64,000 nucleotides of DNA. Source: Streptomyces sp. NBC_00620 (lineage in GTDB: Bacteria; Actinomycetota; Actinomycetes; Streptomycetales; Streptomycetaceae). Shown here in pieces: positions 58,069-64,000 of this stretch. The position numbers and the translations under genes are program-made. The notes below the pieces were generated by a model that was not told the DNA's origin, made no database searches, and saw only the letters and a program-made list of their open reading frames with translations. The stretch lies in assembly GCF_026341825.1 (NCBI RefSeq), contig NZ_JAPENY010000001.1:2480001-2544000 (forward strand). The letters run 5' to 3'. Position 1 is the stretch's first letter. Each line of letters opens with the position of its first letter.

Positions 58069-59367
58069 CTAGTCCGCGCTCTCCAGCGTCTTCGACATGC
58101 TGACGAACCCCTTGCGCGCCGCGACCAGTTGGCCCTTGCTCACGACCTGGAAGGTGACGTCGGCGTTGATGAGGCGGGGGAAGTCGACGGCGGCGATCAT
58201 GTCCTCGAAGCGCCAGCTGAGGGTCGGGGTGAGCCCGCCGGTGGTCACCTTGAGGCCGTCGTCGAGGGCCCGCCGGATCGCGAGCGCGGACACCTCGCCG
58301 TCGCCGAGCGCGTCGACGAGCTTCTCCAGCACGGTGTAGGCGATCCAGGTCGTCTGCACTCCGGCGTCCGTGGGGTCGATCCGGTTGTCGCCGAAGGCGT
58401 GGTCCTTGATCACCTTGCGCAGCGGGTCCCAGCCGGCGTCGCTCGCGGGCGGGTACCAGCCGGTGACGTACGCGCCCTCGTACGGACTCGACGCGCCGCC
58501 GGTGGAGTTGATCACCGACTGGTCGACGCTGCCGAGGACCGTGCCCACGCCCACCCTCGAGTAGTCCTCGCGGTCGCGCCGGAAGGAGTCCATGAAGGTG
58601 TCCGTACGGTCGCCGAGCGCGGGCACCACGCAACCGTTCTTGTACGGGTCGGAGGTCGCGTTCTCCAGGGACGTCTGCGTCTGCCGCGAGTACTCGGTCG
58701 CGTCGTCGGCGGCCCGCTGGTCGGAGGCGGACTTGTGGCCCGCCGCCCGCAGGCCGGAGTCGAGCAGCACCGGGAGTTCGTCACCGGCGATGGTGTCCGG
58801 ACGTATCAGCGAGACCGGGCCGCAGGTCTTGCCGAGCTGCTCGCCGAGGCCGGCAAGGAGCGCGGGCTCGCCGCCGTTGACGGGGTAGGACAGGGGGCTG
58901 GTGAACTCGTCGTCGGTGACGCCGTAGCCGCCGATGTAGGGGATGCCCGCGCCCTCCAGGGGGGCGAGGAAGGAGCGGCCGTGCTGGCTGTAGGAGCCGA
59001 CGACCGCGACGACGTTCTCGTCGACGGCGCGCCGGGCGCAGTTGGCTGCGTCCACGTTGTCGTTGTGGTCGTTGCAGGTGAGGACCTTGAGCTTGCGGCC
59101 GTTGATGCCGCCGCGGCTGTTGACCCAGCGGGCGTAGGCCTTCGCCATGGCGGGCATTCCGGGCTTGTTGGTGGCGGCGGTCTGCTCGGGAGCCCACGTC
59201 ATGACGGTGATGGAGTCGTCCCCGGAGCCCCCCGTGGCACCAGGGATGACCCCACACCCGACGGCGACCGACGCACACGCCACCAGCGCGCCCGCGGACA
59301 GCAACGTGGCCTTGAGAGGCCGGGGGAGGACGGGAGAGACGGTGCGCGTGCGTCGACTGCCGGTCAT
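58069..59367 (-). CDS. ABC-type branched-chain substrate-binding lipoprotein, 432 aa
   Basis: A periplasmic-binding protein (type I fold, Peripla_BP_6). The N-terminus carries a signal sequence ending in the lipobox VAVGC (lipidated Cys about residue 38), then the mature SITVMTWAPEQTAATNKPG, VNSRGGINGRKLKVLTCND, VVAVVGSYSQHGRSFLAPLEGAGIPYIGG and the end GFVSMSKTLESAD. The ATG at 59367 is used. No permease or ATPase genes are adjacent, so it is an orphan binding protein, possibly a sensor. Ligand unknown. Confidence 0.85.
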   Translation of the reverse strand: MTGSRRTRTVSPVLPRPLKATLLSAGALVACASVAVGCGVIPGATGGSGDDSITVMTWAPEQTAATNKPGMPAMAKAYARWVNSRGGINGRKLKVLTCNDHNDNVDAANCARRAVDENVVAVVGSYSQHGRSFLAPLEGAGIPYIGGYGVTDDEFTSPLSYPVNGGEPALLAGLGEQLGKTCGPVSLIRPDTIAGDELPVLLDSGLRAAGHKSASDQRAADDATEYSRQTQTSLENATSDPYKNGCVVPALGDRTDTFMDSFRRDREDYSRVGVGTVLGSVDQSVINSTGGASSPYEGAYVTGWYPPASDAGWDPLRKVIKDHAFGDNRIDPTDAGVQTTWIAYTVLEKLVDALGDGEVSALAIRRALDDGLKVTTGGLTPTLSWRFEDMIAAVDFPRLINADVTFQVVSKGQLVAARKGFVSMSKTLESAD

Positions 59368-59484
59368 GCACACGCACGATTCCGGCACACCACTAACCAG
59401 GGTGTGACCCGCGGTCAACATCAGGTGACTCAGAGGTGAATTGCGGGGGCGGACGATCTGCTCTTCGCGGGGAACGTACGATCG

Positions 59485-59985
59485 GTGACCGTGCAAGGTT
59501 CGGAGAACTCTTCCCGTCGCGGCCGTCGCTCGTCCACCATGGGCGACATGCCACTGAACGACATGCCGTGGTGGCGCTGGCGCAGCAATGTGCGCTCCGC
59601 GCTGCACATGCTTTCCGACACCGACTTCCAGCGGGGCGTCTGGCTCGCAGGCGTCGACGGGTACGGGGACGTCACCGACGCCGTGTATCGCCTGGTCGAG
59701 GACACCTGGCTGGACAACTGGTCCGCCGAGAAATACGTCGGCACGATCTTCCGGGACTCCCAGGAAGCGGCGCTCGTCGACACCGCCGTGCTCCGCGTCC
59801 TGCGGATCATGCACCAGGTCGGACCCGACGCCCTCGTCTCCACGTACCTCGACCACCAGGGCTGGCCGGACGCCGTACGAGCCGCGCGCGACGCGCATGT
59901 GCGCCTCGCGGTGAGTGACGGGGAGGACCCCGACATCCCGCCGCGCACGCTTGAGGTGCTGAAGATCCTGACGCGGTCGGCGTAG
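59485..59985 (+). CDS. Hypothetical protein, 166 aa
   Basis: Not recognised by name. After a 30-residue basic/Ser-rich tail it is a compact alpha-helical protein (LHMLSDTDFQRGVWLAGVDGYGDVTDAVYRLVEDTWLDNW, in part), a composition typical of conserved Streptomyces proteins of unknown function. GTG 59485 is the longest start; GTG 59491 has a TACGAT box at 59477-59482 that would make a leaderless mRNA, and ATG 59539 is also possible. It is divergent from the binding lipoprotein. Confidence 0.65.
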   Translation: MTVQGSENSSRRGRRSSTMGDMPLNDMPWWRWRSNVRSALHMLSDTDFQRGVWLAGVDGYGDVTDAVYRLVEDTWLDNWSAEKYVGTIFRDSQEAALVDTAVLRVLRIMHQVGPDALVSTYLDHQGWPDAVRAARDAHVRLAVSDGEDPDIPPRTLEVLKILTRSA

Positions 59986-59986
59986 A

Positions 59987-60050
59987 CCCCGGCTCTCGGT
60001 CACGACCCCGGCTCCCGGTCACGACCTCGGCCACGGTCACGACCCCGACC
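59987..60050. repeat. Short tandem repeat before purU
   Basis: About 3.5 imperfect copies of GGTCACGACCCCGGCTCCC. An imperfect GCGCCGTCCCG/CGGGACGGGCGCC hairpin follows at 60060-60107. Confidence 0.5.
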
Positions 60051-60139
60051 ACGGGTAGTCGCGCCGTCCCGTGCCTGACCTGGTCCGCCTGGCGGGACGG
60101 GCGCCCGTCGTGGGCGGGCGGTATGGGAACCTGTCCTGC

Positions 60140-61024
60140 ATGAATGAGCAGTCCGTCCGCGGGGCCGCACCCGCCGCCGAGCAGTACGTCCTGACCCTCT
60201 CCTGCCCGGACAAGCCGGGCATCGTGCACGCCGTGTCGAGCTACCTCTTCATGACCGGCTGCAACATCGAGGACAGTCAGCAGTTCGGCGACCACGACAC
60301 GGGACTGTTCTTCATGCGCGTCCACTTCTCGGCGGAGGCGCCGGTGACCGTGGACAAACTGCGCGCGAGTTTCGCGGCGATCGGTGACTCCTTCCACATG
60401 GACTGGCAGATCCACCGGGCCGAGGACAAGATGCGGATCGTGCTGCTGGTCAGCAAGTTCGGGCACTGCCTGAACGACCTGCTCTTCCGCGCGCGGACCG
60501 GTGCGCTGCCGGTCGAGATCGCGGCCGTGGTCTCCAACCACACGGACTTCGCCGAGCTTGTGGGGTCGTACGACATTCCCTTCCACCACATCGCGGTGAC
60601 GAAGGACACGAAGGCGGAGGCCGAGGCTCAGCTCCTCGAGCTGGTCCGGGCCGAGAACGTCGAACTCGTCGTCCTCGCCCGCTATATGCAGGTGCTGTCG
60701 GACGACCTGTGCAAGCAGCTCAGCGGGCGGATCATCAACATCCACCACTCGTTCCTGCCGAGCTTCAAGGGCGCGAAGCCGTATCACCAGGCGCATGCCC
60801 GGGGTGTGAAGCTCATCGGTGCCACCGCGCACTATGTGACGGCCGATCTCGACGAGGGGCCGATCATCGAGCAGGAGGTCGAGCGGGTCGGGCACGGTGT
60901 GACGCCGGACCAGCTGGTCGCCATCGGGCGGGATGTCGAGTGCCAGGCGCTGGCGCGGGCGGTGAAGTGGCATGCCGAGCGGCGGATCCTGCTGAACGGG
61001 CGCCGGACGGTGGTGTTCGGGTAG
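60140..61024 (+). CDS. purU: Formyltetrahydrofolate deformylase, 294 aa
   Basis: Hydrolyses 10-formyl-THF to THF and formate. N-terminal ACT domain (LTLSCPDKPGIVHAVSSYLF, NIEDSQQF, FFMRVHF), then the GART-like domain: NIHHSFLPSFKGAKPYHQAH, VKLIGATAHYVTADLDEGPIIEQEV, with the catalytic Asn-His-Asp set (NIHHSFLP and DLDEGPI). The ATG at 60140 follows CCTGTCCTGC without a good ribosome-binding site. It converges on the anti-sigma gene with a family C repeat between. Confidence 0.94.
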   Translation: MNEQSVRGAAPAAEQYVLTLSCPDKPGIVHAVSSYLFMTGCNIEDSQQFGDHDTGLFFMRVHFSAEAPVTVDKLRASFAAIGDSFHMDWQIHRAEDKMRIVLLVSKFGHCLNDLLFRARTGALPVEIAAVVSNHTDFAELVGSYDIPFHHIAVTKDTKAEAEAQLLELVRAENVELVVLARYMQVLSDDLCKQLSGRIINIHHSFLPSFKGAKPYHQAHARGVKLIGATAHYVTADLDEGPIIEQEVERVGHGVTPDQLVAIGRDVECQALARAVKWHAERRILLNGRRTVVFG

Positions 61025-61027
61025 GGC

Positions 61028-61169
61028 GGGTTTCGCCCCCTCCGCCCCTTCCCGTCCCGTGCTTCCGGGCTACGCCCGGTTTCAGCCCCTCCGGCGTTTG
61101 AGGAGCGGGGGTTTGGGGGCGGAGCCCCCAAGTGACGGGAATGGGCAGGGGCGGAGGGGGCGAAAACCC
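61028..61169. repeat. Long palindromic intergenic repeat, family C copy 2
   Basis: Arms GGGTTTCGCCCCCTCCGCCCC (61028-61048) and its complement (61148-61169, one extra A), separated by GGGCTACGCCC, CTCCGGCGTTTGAGGAG and GGGGGCGGAGCCCCC units. It copies the layout of 14516-14731 and here separates the convergent purU and anti-sigma genes. Confidence 0.75.
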
Positions 61170-61180
61170 CCGACGCCCGC

Positions 61181-62614
61181 CTACATCCGGCTCAACGACG
61201 CCGCCGCGAACAGCACATCCCTGATCGCCTCGCGGTCCCCGTCCTGCCCCGCGGCCGCCTCCTCCGGTGACACATGCCCCGCCGCCAGGCGGCAGAACTC
61301 CACGCCGTCCAGGGCGACATGGGCGACCTCGCGCTCGGCGGAGGCGATCGCGCCGGGTGAGTCGAGCGGGATGAGCCACTCGCCGCCGCCGGAGCCCTCG
61401 ATCTCCAGACGGAGGCTGCGCCCGGACGCGCCCGCCTCGACGAGGTGGCGGGCCGGTGCCGCGGAGAGCCCCGCCCGGCGCCGCTCGGCCAGTGAGCCGG
61501 GCAGCATCCGGGCCGCCAGGTCGATCATGCTGTGCAGATGGCGCGGGGCCGGCGGCTCGTAGGGATAGTCCACCGCGTCCGCGATGTCCCCCGCGTGCAC
61601 CCAGCACTCGAAGGCCCGGTCCAGCATCGAGTCGCTCAGCGGCAGCTCGAAGGCGCCGTACGGCACGGGCAGGCGCCCGGAGCCGCCGCCCGCGAACGAC
61701 ACCGTACGGACGAGGTTGTGGCTCTGTTCCCGCCAGGGTCCGCGCACGGACCGGGTGGGCGGGAAGTGCGAGGCATCCCAGTACGCCTCTGTGCGGGCCG
61801 TCGGAGTCGCCTCGGCGGAGGGCGAGTCGAGCGGGTCCTCCAGGCCGAGGGCGACGGCGACCAGTCCGTCGACGCTCAGCAGATGGGCGATGACCCCGGC
61901 GACGGTCGTACGGCGGCTGGTGGGCCCGTTGCCCTCGAACCAGCGCAGCCGCACGGGCGCGTGCCACTCGGCGTCACCTATGTCCTGGAGCAGCGCGTCG
62001 AGCCGCGCGGCCTCAGCGTCGTACGGAGTCGCCCAGTCGGGCACCGGGATCCGGGGCGGGCGCCGGCCGAGGCAGCCCTCCAGAACGCGGGTGCGCAGCG
62101 CCGGGTCGAGGTCGAGGCTCTCCGCCGGGTGCAGCAGTCCGACCGCCTCACGCAGCCGCAGCGCCTCGTCCGCGCAGGAGCCGCAGTCCCCGAGGTGCTC
62201 CTCGACGGCGGCCGTCTCCTGCGCCGAGCAGGCGGCGAGCGCCCACGCGCCGAGCAGCGACTTCAGTACCCGGTGCTCCAGGACGAGGGGCGGGGGCGCG
62301 GGGGCGGGTACCGGCGTGGGCAGCGGCAGTCCGGTGTCCTCGACGGAGGAACGCGGCAGCGGTATGCGCGGCGGCCTTCCGGGCACGTCGTCGCGACTGC
62401 CCTCCGGCCGGTCGGGACCCTGCGGCCCACCAGGGCCTTCCGGCCCGCGGAGATCTCCCGGCCGACCGGGCGCCCCGAACTCACTGGGCTCCCCCTCGGC
62501 ACCTTGGACGCCCTCTTCCCGCTTCTCGTCCCCGTCCTTCCCCCCGTCCCCGTCCCCGTCCTCGTTCCGGTCCCGCTCGTCGAACGCCTCGTACCGGTCC
62601 GCCCCTGCGCTCAC
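61181..62614 (-). CDS. Anti-sigma factor (ZAS) with maleylpyruvate-isomerase-like C-terminal domain, 477 aa
   Basis: The first 105 residues are disordered and charged. The zinc-binding anti-sigma motif H-x3-C-x2-C is EEHLGDCGSC (about residue 140), with an upstream Cys in AACSAQE. The C-terminal 280 residues resemble mycothiol-dependent maleylpyruvate isomerase domains (VIAHLLSVDGLVAVA, CWVHAGDIADAVDYPY). GTG start overlaps the sigma-factor stop by GTGA. It should hold the adjacent ECF sigma factor inactive until a redox or thiol signal releases it. Confidence 0.85.
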   Translation of the reverse strand: MSAGADRYEAFDERDRNEDGDGDGGKDGDEKREEGVQGAEGEPSEFGAPGRPGDLRGPEGPGGPQGPDRPEGSRDDVPGRPPRIPLPRSSVEDTGLPLPTPVPAPAPPPLVLEHRVLKSLLGAWALAACSAQETAAVEEHLGDCGSCADEALRLREAVGLLHPAESLDLDPALRTRVLEGCLGRRPPRIPVPDWATPYDAEAARLDALLQDIGDAEWHAPVRLRWFEGNGPTSRRTTVAGVIAHLLSVDGLVAVALGLEDPLDSPSAEATPTARTEAYWDASHFPPTRSVRGPWREQSHNLVRTVSFAGGGSGRLPVPYGAFELPLSDSMLDRAFECWVHAGDIADAVDYPYEPPAPRHLHSMIDLAARMLPGSLAERRRAGLSAAPARHLVEAGASGRSLRLEIEGSGGGEWLIPLDSPGAIASAEREVAHVALDGVEFCRLAAGHVSPEEAAAGQDGDREAIRDVLFAAASLSRM

Positions 62615-63195
62615 CGGGCACCCCCGTATTCGGGCGGCGCCCCGGGGGAGCCGCCGGTGTCGTGGGCGGTGGACAGGAGCTGGAGGCCGAGGCGGAGCCG
62701 GCGGCGGGCCTCGTCCTCGGTGACGCCGAGGTCGGCGGCGGCCTGGCGGTAGTCGCGGCGCTGGAAGTAGGCGAGCTCCAGGGCGGCCCGCAGCGGGGCG
62801 GGCATGGACGTGACGATGTAGTCGGCGCGGGCGGCCACGGAGGCGCTGCGCACCTTGCGCTCCAGCTCCTCGGTGGTGCCGAGGCCGTCCCGGGCGAGCG
62901 CGGCGGTCTCCGTCGCGCGCAGCCGCTGGACGGCGAGGCGGTGGGTCAGTGTGGCGACCCAGGAACGCAGCGGGCCCTGCTTGGGGTCGTACGCGTCGGG
63001 GTTCTCCCAGACGTGCGTGAACACCTCGCGCGTGATGCCGTCGGCGGCCCGCTCGTCCCCGAGCACGCGGTGGGCGAGGCCGTGCACCAGCGAGGCGAAC
63101 CGGTCGTAGAGCTCACCGAGTGCGGCCGCCTCCCCGCGTGCGAGCCGCTGTTGCATCTTGCGGTCCCAGCGGGGCGGTGCGTTGCTCGTCGCCAT
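62611..63195 (-). CDS. ECF-type RNA polymerase sigma factor, 194 aa
   Basis: Sigma-70 region 2 (LGELYDRFASLVHGLAHRVLGDERAADGITREVFTHVW, in part, with the -10-contacting GPLRSWVATLTHRLAVQRLR) and region 4 (PAPLRAALELAYFQRRDYRQAAADLGVTEDEARRRLRLGL, in part) are both present. Coupled by GTGA to the anti-sigma gene downstream. Related sigma factors control envelope or redox responses in Streptomyces. Confidence 0.93.
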   Translation of the reverse strand: MATSNAPPRWDRKMQQRLARGEAAALGELYDRFASLVHGLAHRVLGDERAADGITREVFTHVWENPDAYDPKQGPLRSWVATLTHRLAVQRLRATETAALARDGLGTTEELERKVRSASVAARADYIVTSMPAPLRAALELAYFQRRDYRQAAADLGVTEDEARRRLRLGLQLLSTAHDTGGSPGAPPEYGGAR

Positions 63196-63565
63196 GCGGC
63201 CCCCTCACCCTGGTCGTGCCCGGCGCCTGTCCCTTTGTCCAGCCTGCGTGTCCGCGTGTCCGTGCTGTGTCCAGCCTGCGCGCACTCGCTGTCTCGAATG
63301 TAGTCGGCACGTCTGTGGGCGCACGCCCCTTTGTGTCAATGTGCGCCCCCGGACGGTCCAGGAATGGTAGGCGCCTGCCCTGTACTGAACACATCGGAAC
63401 GTACGTGACCGAAATGACTCGCTCATCGCGCGCTTTCGACCTTGGACCGACGTTTCTTTGGTTCCGGACCGGTGTTTCATGGAACGACAGTCGGGCAGTC
63501 GCGGGGAAGAGAAGCGTAGGAATCCCTTCCGTTTCCAGTGTGTGAGGCGAGCGAGAGGCGTGGCG
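63196..63565. promoter_or_regulatory. 370-base divergent region, sigma factor and STAS genes
   Basis: Contains the inverted repeat GGGCGCAC (63317-63324) / GTGCGCCC (63341-63348) and two TTTGTCCAGCCTGCG-type direct repeats (63234 and 63266). Lower GC around 63395-63540. No clear gene; the STAS frame is open upstream through this region without support. Confidence 0.4.
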
Positions 63566-63940
63566 GTGACACTCAAGGTGACCTACGGCGATGAGGGTGA
63601 GTGGGCCGTGCTGCGGGTGTCCGGCGAGATGGACCTCGTGACCTCGCCGGAGCTGCGTCAACGGGTGCACGAAGCGGTGGCCGACGGCCGCCGCAGTCTT
63701 GTCCTCGACCTCTCCGAGGTCCTCTTCTGCGACTCCAGCGGCGTCGGCGTCCTCATCGCCACCCGCCGCCTCATCCGCTCCTGCCAGGGCCGCCTGCGCC
63801 TGATCCTGCCCGCACAGGGGGCGGTCGAGGGTTCCCACGTCAACCGGGTCCTCGCGGCCCTCGGCGTCCGCCGCCTCTTCGACGTCTACCCGGACGTCAC
63901 CGCGGCCGTCGGCGAGGAGTCGAGCCCCCTCTCGGCGTGA
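63566..63940 (+). CDS. STAS-domain anti-anti-sigma factor, 124 aa
   Basis: RsbV/SpoIIAA-like: VLRVSGEMDLVTSPELRQ, then LVLDLSEVLFCDSSGVGVLIATRRLI with the phosphorylatable Ser in the DSSG motif, and a C-terminal helix (VNRVLAALGVRRLFDVYPD). It would bind an anti-sigma kinase when unphosphorylated. GTG 63566 is chosen since GAGAGG lies 7 bases upstream. It is divergent from an ECF sigma factor, not necessarily its partner. Confidence 0.88.
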   Translation: MTLKVTYGDEGEWAVLRVSGEMDLVTSPELRQRVHEAVADGRRSLVLDLSEVLFCDSSGVGVLIATRRLIRSCQGRLRLILPAQGAVEGSHVNRVLAALGVRRLFDVYPDVTAAVGEESSPLSA

Positions 63941-63982
63941 CGTGCGGCGCGGGCGGCGAGCGGGGCTTCGTGATCACGAGAC

Positions 63983-63998
63983 GTGAGGGGACCCTCAC
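63983..63998. terminator. Inverted repeat at window end
   Basis: GTGAGGG (63983-63989) and CCCTCAC (63992-63998) are complementary with two bases between; a CGTGATCACG palindrome precedes at 63969-63978. The gene beyond is outside the window. Confidence 0.3.
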
Positions 63999-64000
63999 CC

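Overview
The window is high-GC actinobacterial DNA with the codon bias, GTG/TTG starts, GTGA/ATGA stop-start overlaps and gene content of a Streptomyces chromosome. Core-type markers are a conservon (cvnABCD with two P450s), a DtxR/DmdR-type iron regulator, mycothiol-era maleylpyruvate-isomerase folds, an F420/FMN split-barrel protein, serC, pdxH, a second citrate synthase and purU. From memory the order serC ... pdxH-citrate synthase ... dmdR1-hydrolase ... purU ... ECF sigma resembles the S. coelicolor core arm, but no alignment was possible.

Layout. 1-6300: the tail of a MarR regulator, an MFS exporter, a complete IS200/IS605 element (divergent tnpA/tnpB), a 54-aa membrane protein, thpR, a 29-aa membrane peptide, an aldo/keto reductase and a Uma2-fold nuclease. 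6800-13300: a DHA2 exporter, an SGNH hydrolase, a secreted beta-propeller, an FMN split-barrel protein, and a TetR repressor divergent from a DrrAB-type ABC exporter. 13300-20300: serC, then a fully coupled conservon read leftwards (sensor kinase-like CvnA, roadblock CvnB, DUF742 CvnC, GTPase CvnD, CYP157-like, CYP154-like). 20600-31100: a YdiJ-type FAD/Fe-S dehydrogenase, GNAT-FemX pair, EamA and MFS transporters, an ArsR-like regulator, an SRPBCC protein, a quinone-oxidoreductase-like enzyme and an HxlR regulator lying between two inverted copies of a 33-bp operator-like sequence.

31365-41721 is a catabolic operon: TIGR03084 protein, AtuA-like protein, biotin-dependent carboxylase beta and alpha, acyl-CoA dehydrogenase, acyl-CoA ligase, enoyl-CoA hydratase and a TetR regulator. 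Together these would activate an acid to its CoA thioester, desaturate, carboxylate and hydrate it, as in leucine/isovalerate or acyclic-terpene breakdown; the substrate is not determined by sequence. 41745-49360: pdxH, citrate synthase 2, an IscB element with a HEARO-type RNA upstream, a PAS protein, a SIS protein and the iron regulator. 50028-64000: an alpha/beta-hydrolase lacking its nucleophile serine, an ABC-2 exporter, a stand-alone Prim-Pol domain, an HTH-TPR regulator, a membrane protein with repeated TQ motifs, a branched-chain-type substrate-binding lipoprotein, purU, an ECF sigma/anti-sigma pair and a STAS anti-anti-sigma factor.

The most unusual content is the pair of RNA-guided nuclease transposon proteins: TnpB (with its own TnpA) and IscB (alone), both with apparently intact catalytic residues and with candidate guide RNAs at the expected opposite ends of their genes. 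Several families of palindromic intergenic repeats are dispersed through the window, one of them embedded in frame in a coding sequence. No tRNA, rRNA or CRISPR array was seen.
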